A stretch of 64,000 nucleotides of DNA, taken from Ctenosaura bakeri (lineage: Eukaryota; Chordata; Lepidosauria; Squamata; Iguanidae). The DNA lies in assembly GCA_948474755.1 (NCBI GenBank), contig CAOLHI010001237.1, forward strand, positions 62,001 through 126,000. The letters run 5' to 3'. Positions 1 through 11,361 of this stretch are shown here, piece after piece. The notes beneath the pieces were generated by a model. That model was not told the origin of the DNA, made no database searches, and was given only the letters and a program-made list of their open reading frames with translations. Position 1 is the stretch's first letter. Every line of letters starts with the position of its first letter. The translations under genes were made by a program, and so were the position numbers.

Positions 1-129
1 GGCTCCTATACCTTTAATAGCTGTGTAAAAAGATGGAATTTCAGCAGGTGTTGCTTTTTACCTGGATGCATGACAGGCAACACCTGCTGAAATTCCCTAT
101 TCTACATAGCTGTTAAAGGTAAAGGAGCC
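1..129. repeat. Foldback (hairpin) element
   Basis: Imperfect inverted repeat: bases 1-54 pair with about 76-129 (GGCTCC...GTGTTGC against GCAACACC...GGAGCC), with a short loop. The perfect inner part is AATTTCAGCAGGTGTTGC. It may extend left of the window. A decayed MITE half follows at about 150-255. Confidence 0.7.
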
Positions 130-259
130 ATCTTCAGTTTATTTGGCAATCCTAGCAATGGCTACATCCCATGGAATCATGAATTTTGTAGTTTGGTGAG
201 GCATTTAGGGAGCTCTCTGGCTGAGAATTCTAAATCCACCCCCCAACTGCAAATTGCAG

Positions 260-954
260 GATTTATTTTGAGTATCAATATTCTGCCCCTCGGTCAAAAA
301 GGCTCCCAGAGTGGCTTACAAATCTTTGACATTTCCTTGCCCTCAGAATTACCAGCTAAATAAAACATGACACACAAGGGAAAGGGGATGGCAGTACAAG
401 AGGGAATTAAGTCCATCAAATGCTGGCTGCTCTTCTCTCCCTCAGAAGCTGCAGCAATGACAGTTGCTACATGGAGGGACCACCTCTCATCATCTGCTGG
501 GTAAAAGGCACAATGAGGCAGTGGCTGGCTACTCTTCTGTTCCTCAGAGCCCAGAACAGTAGAAGTTAGAATATGGAGTAAGGGGCCTATGCCAGTTGGT
601 GAGGTCCAGGCATGCTCTATTTGTGCCAGGCTACTCTTTTCTCCCTAAGAAGCCAGAGGATGTAGCCATGACAGTTAAAGTAGAATCATAGCATTATAAA
701 TCTTCAGCATGAAAGGCCTGGCTATTGGCCATTTCAAATGGGTGTTTTTTTCCTGCTGGATGTATATAAACTTATTTCCCTAGTAGCAGCAGGTTACAAA
801 TATCCAGCATGATTATGTCACAGTGTGGCTTTAGGAAATACCTATAGCTCTCCCATGTATGGCTGCCCATTCTGAGGTCTTCTAAAAGGTATTGTGTCAA
901 TGATGCTATGCAGCTGTAGGCTGCACCAAAGTACATATGAGCTTGAGGGGACTG
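260..954. other. Intergenic stretch, no gene seen
   Basis: No open frame or recognised repeat beyond a short MITE-like fragment around 680-740. Confidence 0.4.
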
Positions 955-2440
955 GCTGAGTATGTGGAGGGGAATAGTTAATAACTCCTTACAACAAGGC
1001 AGCTTCCCAGTTTACCTAAAGGAGGCAGTTGTGAGGCCTTTGTTGAAAAAGCCATCCCTGAATCTCTTTATAATGGAGAAAGATTGGCCAGTGTCCAACC
1101 TTCCATTTTTAGGCAAGGTATTGGAGCATGAAGTGGCTTCCCAACTCATCATTTTCTGAAAGAAATGGATTATCTGGATGCATTCCAAGCTGGTTTCAGG
1201 TCTGGCTATGAAACCAAGACAGGTTTGGTTGCCCTGGTAGATGATTGATGCGAGGAACTGGACAGGAGGAGTGCGTTCCTGTTGCTTCTGCTGGACCTTT
1301 TAGTGTCTTTTGATACCATTGACCATTTTAGGCCACCTCACTGGGATAAGACTTGGAGACACTGTTTTACAGTGGCTCTGTTTCCTTCCTGGAGAGGTGA
1401 ACCCAGGAGATGGTGCCGGGGAACTCCCGTTTAATCCCCTAGCTGTCAGCCCTTGGAGTCCCTCAGGGTTCTGTTTTGTCCTCAAATCTACTTAACATAT
1501 ACATGAAATTGCTGGGACCGGTCATCCAGAGTGTTGGGGTGCAGTGCCATCACTATGTGGATAACACCCAACTCTACTATTTATTTCCACCTCAGTCCAA
1601 GGATGTACCCATCAATAATGGGTAGGATGAGGGCAAACAAATTGAAACTTAATCTAGACAAGAAGAGGTGCTCCTGGTTAGTTGGAAGGCAGGTCAGAGA
1701 ACAGAGATTCAGCCTTTGTTAAATGGGGTTACACTTCCCTTGAAGACACAGATTTGCAACTTGGGTATATTCTTTGACTTGGCCTTGAACCTGGAGATCC
1801 AGGTTTCTGTGGAGTCCAGGAGTGCTTTTGCACCAACTATGCCCATTGCTTGAGATGCTGGATTTGTCTTTGGTGGTACATACCTTAGTTACATCTCATT
1901 TGGACTACTGTAAGGCACTCTACTTGGGTCTTTCTTTGAAGAGGGTTCAAAAGTCCAGCTGATCCAAAGAGCTGCAGCCAGACTGTAAACTAAGGCATGT
2001 TAGACAGACCATAGCATTCCCCTGTTGAAACAGCTTCACTGGCTACCAGTTTGTTCCTGGGCACAATTCAACATGCTGGTTATGATCTATCAAGCCCTAT
2101 ATGGCTTAGGTCCAGGCTATTTGGCAGACCATATCTCCCTGGGCTCTAAGATCATCAGGCGAGGCCCCTTTTCTCAGTTCTACCACCATCGCAAGCGTGG
2201 TTAGTGGGAACATGAGAGAGGGTCTTCTCAGTGGCTGCCCCAGACTCTGGAACTCCCATCCCAGGCAGGCCAGACTGGTCCCTACCTTGTTATCCTTCCA
2301 GCAGCAGGCCACAGCATTTTTATTTAGACAGGTTTTTAAAATAAAGTTTTTAAAGAACAGGCTAGAAGGGAGAATGAGCACACTACTCATTCCTGCCCTG
2401 CCCACTCCATTTTTTCAGTGGTCCAGTTAGCACTGGGATG
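955..2440 (+). mobile_element. Decayed CR1-like LINE, reverse-transcriptase region
   Basis: Broken frames spell the CR1/L3-type reverse transcriptase in order: VRPLLKKPSL, PVSNLPFLGKVLE, a degenerate catalytic box near 1554 reading YVDN instead of YADD, MRANKLKLNLDK, GVTLPLK and LWNSHPRQARL. Many frameshifts and stops make it inactive. The 5' part of the element is absent. Confidence 0.8.
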
Positions 2441-2696
2441 ACTGGGAGGCACTGTTTTATCAGATTGTCTTCAACTTAGCACTGCTGAAGTGCACTGCTA
2501 TTTAAATTTCCCACAATGCCCCAAGGAACACAGCATTTGGGGAATTTAATATCATACCTCCTAGGTGTTGTAGCACTGATTGGAATGTGCTATTGCTTCC
2601 TCCCCACCCACCCACCATTAATTTGACCCTGACTATTATTATTCAGACCAGGACGTTAATAGGAGTGACACTGGAATAGCTTCCTCATTGTACGTA

Positions 2697-3189
2697 CAGT
2701 CAGTCCTCCACATTTGCAGATTTGACTTTCATGAATTTGATTATTTGCGAATTTCTTCAACCCCTGCCCCACCACCTCAGGCATTTTTTTTCCAGGGGAA
2801 CAAAACCTCTTGGCAGCTCTGACCAGACCACACAGCCCTTTAAAACCTGCCTCTGGTCATCATCATCCTCTTCCTCCACCAGCTGCTTCCTGGCCAGCTA
2901 AGAACAGCTTGCAGCCCAATTTCTCATCACCACAAACCCTCTCCCAATTCCGTCCCCCTCCCCATGTCCAAGGAATATGAGCAAGAAAAGGGGAAAATAG
3001 GACCTTCATGCCAACCTACCTCCTTTCCCTCTTGTTTCCCTGACCTGGTTTGGACCTGGGGTGCCCACTGTCCCCACCATGCCGCAGCCCCCCTCCTGCA
3101 GACACACACCCCCATTTGGATATTTGTGATTTTTCTACTTTTGCAAGGGTCCCGTGTCCCTAACCCTAGCAAATGTGGCGGGCCAACTG
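2697..3189. mobile_element. Tigger/pogo-like non-autonomous DNA element (copy 1)
   Basis: Begins CAGTCAGTCCTCCACATTTG after a TA and ends with the inverted TGTGGCGGGCCAACTG. Internal pyrimidine-rich body and TTTTCTACTTTTGCAAGGG are shared with the copies at 8.1, 15.5 and 55.0 kb. A short AGAT run follows. Confidence 0.7.
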
Positions 3190-3194
3190 CACTG

Positions 3195-4860
3195 CGTGTG
3201 TAGATAAATAGATAGATAGACAGGCTGTAGGTGTGTGTGTTTATAGATATATATTTGCTGCTAGTTGAAAATATAATCAATCCTCTGGATATTTTAGCAA
3301 TAGTGTTCAGAATATTGAGGTTTTGTCTGCATGCACCTATTTCTTCGACTTGTTTTGTGCACCTTTCAATCTTCATTGAGGTTGTGATGGTGTATTTTGC
3401 TCAGCACCTAATTATTTCTGTAAATGCATACTGAGCTATAGATGAGTTAACTCTTAGCAGCATTCTGGAAGCCTTGGGAACTGAATATCATTTTAAGAGG
3501 CCCAGACTTAGAAAAAGTAGCCCAAAGAAAACATACCAGAAACTTTAAAATATCATTTAAAATAAACTGTGGGTGATAGTGCAGAATAGACATTGGGAGA
3601 TGCTGCATTTAATGAGGAAGATATTATGACATGTGAGCACAAGGAAAGACAGCAGAGGGGATTTTGACTAAGTAATACCAATGGAAAATCCCAGGGACCA
3701 ATGCCAGAAACCTGGGGGTGGCTGTCCTTGCTGCCTCAAATAAAGCTGAGTCATGGGCAGCAGGCTCAGCTCCTCACTGTAGCCTGAGTCACTTCTACCT
3801 GGAAGGTAGCAGCAGCTGGTTGATCTTGTGCTGTCTTCCTCACTTCAATACTGAGAAAGTTGCTACTTCTGTTTTGGTTTTTCTTTCCCCCTTAAATCCC
3901 CACATATAAGAATGTAAGAAAAGCCCTCGATGGAGGAGATGTAAGACAAAGGTTGTGAAAAAGCAACATGCCAAACAACATGTTGGTGAAACAATTCCCA
4001 AAATTTACGAGTTGGAGGTCAGTTGCAGTCTGAATGAGTAACTAACTGTCCCAAGCTCTGAGCCTGTCTAGTTCAACATGCAGTTAGCAATGTCCGTAGG
4101 AAGTTCACTGGCAGGACATGGGGGTAACACACTCCAACTCACCCTTCCTAGCAAGGAAGGAATACCAACGAACATTCCCTTTAATACGGGAGGTTCAGCT
4201 TTATCCATAGATTTGTCTTATTTTGTGGTTTTGCCTAATTTTTACAGTCTGCTAATCTGTGCTCATACTATTAACAACTTTTTTTCCTTCACTAAAAAGC
4301 CCCAAACATTTAAATCCTTCCTGATAATAGAGTTCCTCCAACCATTTTGGTTGCCCCTCCCTGCACCATCTCCAGCAATACAATTTAAGAGATGCACAAA
4401 GCTATTTGTGAATATACCACCCAATGGGCAAGAGGGGAAGATGCCCCCCCATCCAATAAGCAGTTGTCTTGGGGGAGAAGGATTAAGTTGCAGTGTTAGT
4501 CACGCTGCAATTCCTTTAAGACACTCAGGAACTGGCTTTTGCACTTTTTTTCCCCAAAAGCAGAGAAACAGAAAATGAAATCCTCTGTGGTCAAACCAAT
4601 TTCCTATAGAACAGCTGTCATTTCTGAGCAGGATAGCGAAGAGTCCCTTAGACTCCTCATGCAAAGGTTACTATCAGCTTGAGTGGGAAGCTGTGCTCCT
4701 GTGTTCACCCTCTGCGTAGGACTGAAGATGGAATTCTGCAATTTGCATGACCTATCATGCTTGCCAGGTGCACCACGTCTGGATATTTGTAGACATTGGC
4801 AGACACAATACAAATGGACAACTAATCTCCTCCCAGAAAAACTCCAGAGACTGGGACACT
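3195..4860. other. Intergenic stretch, nothing recognised
   Basis: Contains an open frame at 4078-4578 of 166 codons, but its translation has no family motif and no splice context. No repeat class was identified by eye. Confidence 0.35.
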
Positions 4861-4867
4861 TTTGAAC

Positions 4868-5208
4868 TACAACCCCCAGCATCCACTGGCTATACTGGCT
4901 AGGGGATTCTGGGAGTTAGGGTCCAAAGATAACTTTCCCAAGCTCGGAACAAAATAGTAAACGAATGAAAATACCCAGATGACTTCTATGTTTATAATAC
5001 TCAATGTGATTTATAATCCTGCCTGTTACCTAGCAACACAAATCCCAGCATCCACTGGCCATGCTGGGGGATTCTGGGAGTAGGGTCAAAAAATAACTTT
5101 CCCAAGCTCTGAACAAATAGCAAATAAATAAAAATATCCTCAAATGATTTCTACGTTTATAATACTTAATATAATTTATAATCCTGCTCCTGCTACCTAG
5201 CAAGACAC
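4868..5208. repeat. Tandem duplication, two units of about 170 bp
   Basis: Unit 1 (about 4868-5037) and unit 2 (about 5038-5208) share in order CCCAGCATCCACTGGC, GGGGATTCTGGGAG, AACTTTCCCAAGCTC, GTTTATAATACT, TTTATAATCCTGC and TACCTAGCAA. Divergence is modest, so the duplication is not very recent. Confidence 0.75.
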
Positions 5209-5968
5209 AATGCAACAGTGTTGAGGTGGTGTATTATGTTTAAGATACCCCTGTGTAACAGCTGTAGTACAGAAGGGAAGTAGTAGAGAAAACAGAGCAT
5301 TGGATGGAGGTTGCAGTAAAAGAGTCACAGTTTTGTACAACGTCAAAATTTACTTACCTTGGTCAAGGCATTCTCACATTCCAACCTACCACACAAACGT
5401 GAACGTTTACTCCATTGAGTCACCTTAATTGCTACTACCTCTCCAGCCCCCTCGATCTTTTCTACAAGAGAGAACTTTGGAAAATCTTTGTCACAGGTAA
5501 AAAAAAAAGGTGAGTGGGGAGAACATGAACATGTGTAGAAACAGTGTATGTAATACCAAAGGAGGAGCATATTCCTGAACCATCTGTGATTCACTAGCCA
5601 CGCACAGTATTGATAACACTGTTTGCCTTTGTTCAGTGTGAACAAGAAGACTGAGAAAGGCAGCTTAACTTTGTTGAAGCACCACAACGGATGCCTCTTG
5701 TGTATTTATACAGAACAAAGAACCTTATGAAGCCTTATAAGCTTCATTCCCTCACCATCACTACTGGGGAAGACACATCTTTTTTATGTTTATTTATTTA
5801 TTTTGCCCTTGCTTCTTTATTTAGAAATGCATATTAGCCTATCCCAGCTAGAAAGAACAGGAGCACAGAATGAGAAAGGGAACAAAACTATAAAGCAAAA
5901 ATCAAACAAACCCTTCAACTTTGGCAGTTCATGGCTTCCACATCAGTGGTGTGGTGAATTGGCTCCTG

Positions 5969-6235
5969 GTCTTAGTCTGAGTTTTAAAGGAGCTATCCAA
6001 GGCACTGCACCTTACTTCCAAGTAGGGTACGGAGCTATCCAAGGCACTGCACCTTACTTCCAAGTAGGGTAAGGAGCTATCCAAGGCACTGCACCTTACT
6101 TCCAAGTAGGGTAAGGAGCTATCCAAGGTACTGCACCTTACTTCCAAGTAGGGTAAGGAGCTATCCAAGGTACTGCACCTTACTTCCAAGTAGGGTAAGT
6201 CTTAAAGTCTGGACTAAAACCTAGACCAGATTTAC
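5969..6235. repeat. Minisatellite of five 42-bp units inside a foldback element
   Basis: Five head-to-tail 42-bp units fill 5989-6198, differing at about one or two positions each. Flanks TTAGTCTGAGTTTTAAAG and CTTAAAGTCTGGACTAAAAC are inverted relative to each other, so the array grew inside a MITE resembling the inverted repeat at 30119-30202. The unit length is a multiple of three, so the array stays open on both strands, but no gene is implied. Confidence 0.85.
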
Positions 6236-7089
6236 AATCCTACTGGCCTTCAGGTGCCACTGTGCTGCCTATCTCATACACATGTACTCGGGAGTAAGGT
6301 CCACTGAACTCACGCTTACTTCGTAAATAAGCTTGTGTTTTCAAAGTTAAAACTCAACAGCAACAGAAGATTAATTCTAGAGTGTGAAAAAGAAAAAAAA
6401 ATCTCAAAAGGAACCCATTCTTTGTTTCTGCATAGCACTGTAATCCAGGAACGTTTCCAGATGGGAACAACAACTTGAACAGAAATACATGCAAATGGCA
6501 TTACAGGGCCAGAACAGGCTCATGCCTTTTCATAAGCTCCACGAAGTCCAAAGAGGCTTGCTTCAAGGTAGGCAAACACTGAACTGGAGTCTTATTTAAA
6601 GCAGTTATCCTGGTCTGCAGAGGTGAACAGCTTTCCAGGTGGCTTGCAAAGATCAGCAATAACTAAGTCTCTCTACCTTCAGGCTTACAGTTAAAAAGAT
6701 AGGACAGGACTGGAGACGAGGGGAGGGGGGAGACACTAATCCTTAGTTATTCAAGTTTTTATAATGATCAGATGCCATAGAAGCAATTTGTGGAGGAGTC
6801 AAAAGTTACTGGCCTTTCAGGTGGGTCAACAAAGTGGGCCTGCTTGCACTTTCTCTCTCACAAGGACAGTCTGATGGAAAAGCTGTTGCTAGGGGACAGC
6901 TGGAATATCATAAGGCTGCCTTCTCTTCAGAGCTGATGTAGTGTTCCTGCTGCTTCCTTTGTCTGCTGCAGTCTTAGCTATTTTATTTCTCAGCAGCATG
7001 GTACAACGCACACACTGCTGCCCAAAGGTACAGTGAAGATTTTCTCAAAGTTGAATGCCAGAAGAGTCTAGAACCATGGTTGCTAAAAC

Positions 7090-7326
7090 TAAGAGTATAT
7101 CCACACTACACAATCATAGCACTTTAGTACTGCTTGATGCCATACGATTTATAGTTTTGTGAAGTACTTGCAATTCTCAGCCAGAAAACTATAGTGCTAT
7201 TATTCAGAAGAATTTCCTAAAGGATTCTAAGTATATCCCACAAACCATAAATTCCAAGATTCCATATGATGGAATTGTGGGAGTTAAAGCAGTATTGAAC
7301 TGCTGCAACTGTGTAGTGTAATAATA
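7090..7326. mobile_element. Decayed MITE (ATCATAGCACTTTA type)
   Basis: Two inverted halves begin CCACACTACACAATCATAGC and end TGCAACTGTGTAGTGTAATA around a centre with CTCAGCCAGAAAAC. Related pieces lie at about 10485-10640, 32270-32440 and 37955-38190. Confidence 0.55.
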
Positions 7327-7929
7327 TACTACAGCTACAACTTCTGGTTAATGGTTTGAATATGTTAAATGAACAAAAAACAACAACAACCCTTCAATTA
7401 ACTGAGCAACTTTTTTAAAAAAGTTTTTTAAAAAAATAAAAGGGCTTATGTATGGACAGCTGGAACAATCTCAGAAAAGGCATTCTCTCAATTCTCATGG
7501 GAAAAAATGCTTATTCCAAGACAGCACCTCTTGTGACAGTCATATACACTCCCTTAAAAAAAAAAGGTCAGTTCAGTTCATGTTTTAGGCTGCATAATCA
7601 AATATATGCAGACATAAAATCAAATTTCAGTTTAAGCAACCACAGTTTGTGTAATTGGACAATGGCTTGCATCAAAACCAAAAAAGGACAGAGTATGAAC
7701 TTTATCATGATTTCAGCTTTCATGTTTCTATTCCTTGGTGGTATGCTTAGAGCTCTACTCAAATTATCCAGAGACTGAAGGGAACCACCTAAACTACACA
7801 AACCTAACAAGACCTTTGGTACAATCCTGCTATCTTATATTCTCTGGAGCGCGGAGAGGAAGCAGAACTTCCATCCTGTCACTGTTGTCTTCAAGTCAAC
7901 TTTGACTTATGCAATAGTATCACAAAATA

Positions 7930-8601
7930 GGCCCTTGGTATCTGCTGACATTTGGGTCCAGGACCCTCTGTGGATACCAGAATTTGTGGATGCTCAAGCC
8001 CTATTATGTACAATGGTGTAGTTAAATGGCATCCTTTATATAAAATGACAAAAAATCAAAAGTTCCCTTTTTTTGAGGGGGGGAGTACAGTTGACCCTCC
8101 ACATTTGCGGGTTTGACTATTTGTGAATTTCTCCTGCCACGCACCTCAGGCACTTCTTTTCTGGGGAACCTTCCCTCTTGGTGGCTCCAGTCAGGCTGTG
8201 CACCCCTTTTAAAAAATACTCTTTGGTCCTCTTCCTCCTCTACCAGTTGTTGCTGGCTGGCTAAGGATGACTTGCAGCCTGATTTCTCAGCACCACACTC
8301 TCCTGATGCCCCACATACTCAAGGAAGGAGATGGGCAAGAGAGAAGTCTAAGGTCGCCATGCAGACCCATCCCCTTTTCCCCTCTTTCTCTGACCTGGTT
8401 TGGACTCTGGAAGCCCGCTCTCCACACCCTGCCTCAGCCCACTTCCCATAGACACACATACATTTTGATATTTGCAAATTTTCCACTTTTGCGAGGGTCC
8501 CGTGCCCTTAACCCTAGCGAATGTGGAGGTCCAACTGTATTTCTGAGGTGTGATTGCTTGAATCCGTGGATGCTGAATCTGTGGATATAGAGGGCTGACT
8601 G
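7930..8601. mobile_element. Older Tigger-like element split by a younger one
   Basis: The left part, GCCCTTGGTATCTGCTG to GGATGCTCAAGCCC, and the right part, GTGGATGCTGAATCTGTGG to GAGGGCTGACTG then TA, are the two ends of a Tigger-like repeat. The inner element 8088-8537 interrupts them. Confidence 0.65.
8088..8537. mobile_element. Tigger/pogo-like non-autonomous element (copy 2, nested)
   Basis: Begins CAGTTGACCCTCCACATTTG and ends GAATGTGGAGGTCCAACTG, flanked on both sides by TA, the target duplication expected of Tc1/mariner-pogo elements. Confidence 0.8.
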
Positions 8602-8608
8602 TACAGTG

Positions 8609-8778
8609 TTCTTGGCAAGATTTATTCAGAAGTTTGTCATTGCCTTTGTCTAAGGCTGGCAGAATGCAGCTTGCCCAACGTGACCCACTGGGGTTCCATG
8701 GCTGAGCAGGGATTTGAAACCTGGACTCCTAGAGTGCTAACCCTACACTCAAATAACTACATCACACTGGCTCTCTTT
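8609..8778 (-). mobile_element. tRNA-derived SINE fragment
   Basis: Minus-strand body of the common SINE: CTTGGCAAGATTTATTCAGA, ..CCCACTGGGGTTCCATGGCTGAGCAGG.. and the tRNA-like head ending CACACTGGCTCTC. The ACA-type tail is missing. Confidence 0.7.
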
Positions 8779-9403
8779 ACAACAAATAAGAACAATACAA
8801 ATCAGGGAAAGAGCAGAGCTCAAAAGCAATACTGAAAATTGGTGGGTGAGCAAAACAGAATGTATTGGTTGCTACTTGTAACTCACATGTTGTTATTAAC
8901 ATTATTTATACCCCAACGTTTTCCCAAAACTGGAACTCAAGGCAGTTTACCAAAGTGTTACTTGTTAAACTGATTTTTAAAATAAAAATAATTTCATACC
9001 CAAATTCTACCCACCTTCTGAATCCAAAGCCACATTTTGAAGTAACATGCAAACATTAGTGGTTACACCCACATGAAATTGACATTTACCTTAATCTTGT
9101 GAAAATGCTTAAAAGTAATGGCATTGCCTCTTGTTACTAAAGAAGTAACCATGTTACTTTTAATGCATTACTTCTAGGCTGTAGGAAAGAGAGTGGTAAG
9201 CAAGGAGGAGTAGGAACAGGACTGTAAATAGGTCTGCTCTAGAAGTTCCCGTGTATATAGACTTCACTCCCTCATATTCCACTGTGGGAAAAACACCTAT
9301 TCTAGTTGGAAAGAGTGAAGTATAAGACAGGCCCAAATTAACTACAACAGCCTCCCTCCTTTCCAGTCCCAAATAAGAAATTAAGGAAAAGCTCAACTTC
9401 AAG

Positions 9404-11145
9404 TTTATTTATTGTTTTACTTAAAAAAAAAGATTTTCAGTGTTTTTCTTTTTAAAAAAAATACTGTCCAGATCCTTAGAACCGCAGCCCTGGGCCTCAC
9501 TGTTTCCACACATCCCCTTACTTCAGTCCCAGAAGGTAGCTGAGTGAAATGCACATGAGTGCCCCTCCCAAATGGGGGAAAATACTTGCCCCTTCCCCAA
9601 ACTGGGATATGAGGGGCAAGTGGGGAGAAAATGTAAGGAATTTTAGTTTCTTTTTCCTGGCAGCACTCTTTTCAACTCTTTTTATACACTGCTGTTTAAA
9701 AGCTGAGAAAAGGGATCAGAAAATGGGCTCAAGAAATTTTAGCCTCTTAGTTTTATGCCATCATTGATAATGGGGAGGAAAGGGGGATACTTTCCTGTCT
9801 ACAATAGAACCAGTGGCATGTTTTAACTCCACAACAAACATAGGGAGAGTCCAAAGGAAAGAGTCATAGATTTCCATGGTCCTGGAAGATGAAATCTGAA
9901 GTAATGGAGGAATGTTTTCACACGTTCTGTAAAAAAGATCAATTCTAACTTTCCATACTGAAGGCCAAACTATATTCCTAAATCAAACATTTTCTTTTCC
10001 CCACCCCATGTTCAAACATTCCTGATCTTACTTCCCTCCCCGTGAAAGCCCCACACCCACCCCAACCAAAATATGATTCCAAAGAATATTAATATTAATG
10101 CTATTAATAACAACCCATGCACCCCTGCTTCTGCAGGGTGAAAAGGAGAGACATTCCCCCACACCCCCAAAAGGTCTCTGTCTCCCCCTTTTGTAACCAC
10201 TCGACATGTGGTGGGGGCACCTATTAATTCATTATCAGTAAGAAGTAAATGGCAGTTTTTCATGGGGATCCCCATGGTGATAGAAACTGGGATAGTCTGG
10301 AATCTATTTGGACCAGTAGGACGGAAAGAACTCATCTTCCCATCCCAAGTTGGCAGGGGAAGAAAGAGAGTAAGTGAGTGAGTGAGAAAGAGAGTAGTCC
10401 CACAAATATAGGTCCAATCTCGGGGAAGAATGGGCACTGCACCTGCAGAGAAAAGAGACAAAAAAGAAAATGGGTAAGTGATAAACATTCACTACCTGTT
10501 CTTCAATGGTCTAAAATCTCTAGAGAATTGTAAGCACTTTGCCAAACTACAAACGCCTAGATTTTGTAGGATGAAGCCACAGCTGTTAAACTGTTATCAA
10601 ACTGCTGCAATTGTACAGTGTGAATACATCCCAGGACTGAATCTTTTAATCAAGGAAGTCACATGTGATTTTTTTTTTAAAAAAATGCAATTTTAAATAA
10701 ACTAAAAAAGCCCTTCTAACTAACTGAGTGATATGTTTTGTAGATGTCATCTTTAAGAAATATATACTTTTGGAAATATGGTCAGCTTATGTTTGGGTAT
10801 ATGCTTAGCCCATATCTGTATCTTGTACATTTCCCTTTCCATTTTTTCCCCTTTCTTCTGGTTGCAATTGTACTTTAAAGTAATTTAAAAAAAACCAGAA
10901 AAAAAGAAAGGAGATAAACAAGAACACACTGCTGCTCTAGGAAGGAAGCAAACTTTTGCCTCATTTGGCCCAACTGTAGTTTAGGTCTATTTTTTTTTTA
11001 CTTCATGAATTGTCAGAATGTGTGGAGGAAAAAGAAAGAACGAAAATGTCCATAACACATTGAGGCCCCTCGGCTGCAGATTCAAACCTTTGCTCATTAC
11101 TTAGAACCTTTCACGCAGCAATGGAATCCTGTACAACTAGAATAC
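9404..11145 (-). other. Probable PITP 3' UTR with candidate poly(A) signal
   Basis: Downstream of the proposed stop no further conserved exon is seen. Two overlapping AATAAA signals on the minus strand lie at 9404-9413. The stretch includes a decayed MITE piece at about 10485-10640 and an open frame at 10012-10488 that matches nothing recognised. The UTR extent is inferred from the signal only. Confidence 0.35.
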
Positions 11146-11361
11146 CTAGTCCAATGAAGCAGGAGGGGAGGACAATCTCCAACCCATGGACCCAAACAGA
11201 ACATCTACAGAACACCCAAGCTCTATCTGACCAGGAGAGAGGTCTCCACTATCTCTAGTCGCTGACTGGGGAGAGAGAGGATGATCTCTCCTGCGCTCGG
11301 ACAGTTCTCCTAGGAGCTCCTGGAAGTACTGGTCCAGAAAGGTTTGCTTCTCCTTCTTTCC
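11146..11361 (-). CDS. PITPNB-like: Proposed PITP last coding exon with atypical C-terminal tail
   Basis: After a 5.7-kb intron, a TATGTAG acceptor opens a phase-0 frame that runs 71 codons to TAG. It begins [20 protein letters not shown], a charged amphipathic helix-like stretch, continues [13 protein letters not shown], and ends SSPPASLD. It joins exon 10 in frame. No exon encoding the usual short mammalian tail was found between 11.4 and 17.1 kb by eye. The first 25 residues look protein-like; the rest is less convincing. An alternative is that the true terminal exon was missed and this is non-coding or an alternative end. Confidence 0.5.
   Translation of the reverse strand, partial: GKKEKQTFLDQYFQELLGELSERRRDHPLSPQSATRDSGDLSPGQIELGCSVDVLFGSMGWRLSSPPASLD

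Noticed and set aside
4078..4578. 166-codon plus-strand open frame
   Set aside because: No recognisable domain and no promoter or splice context; length alone is within chance for this much sequence.
5929..6189. Repeat-protein-like frame (EVRCSTLDSSLPYL repeated) on the minus strand
   Set aside because: It is the translation of the 42-bp minisatellite, which is open on both strands because its unit is a multiple of three. There is no conserved start, splice or domain.
10012..10488. Separate membrane-protein gene
   Set aside because: No family match, low-complexity stretches, and position in the probable PITP 3' UTR. Kept only as a low-probability alternative exon in the findings.
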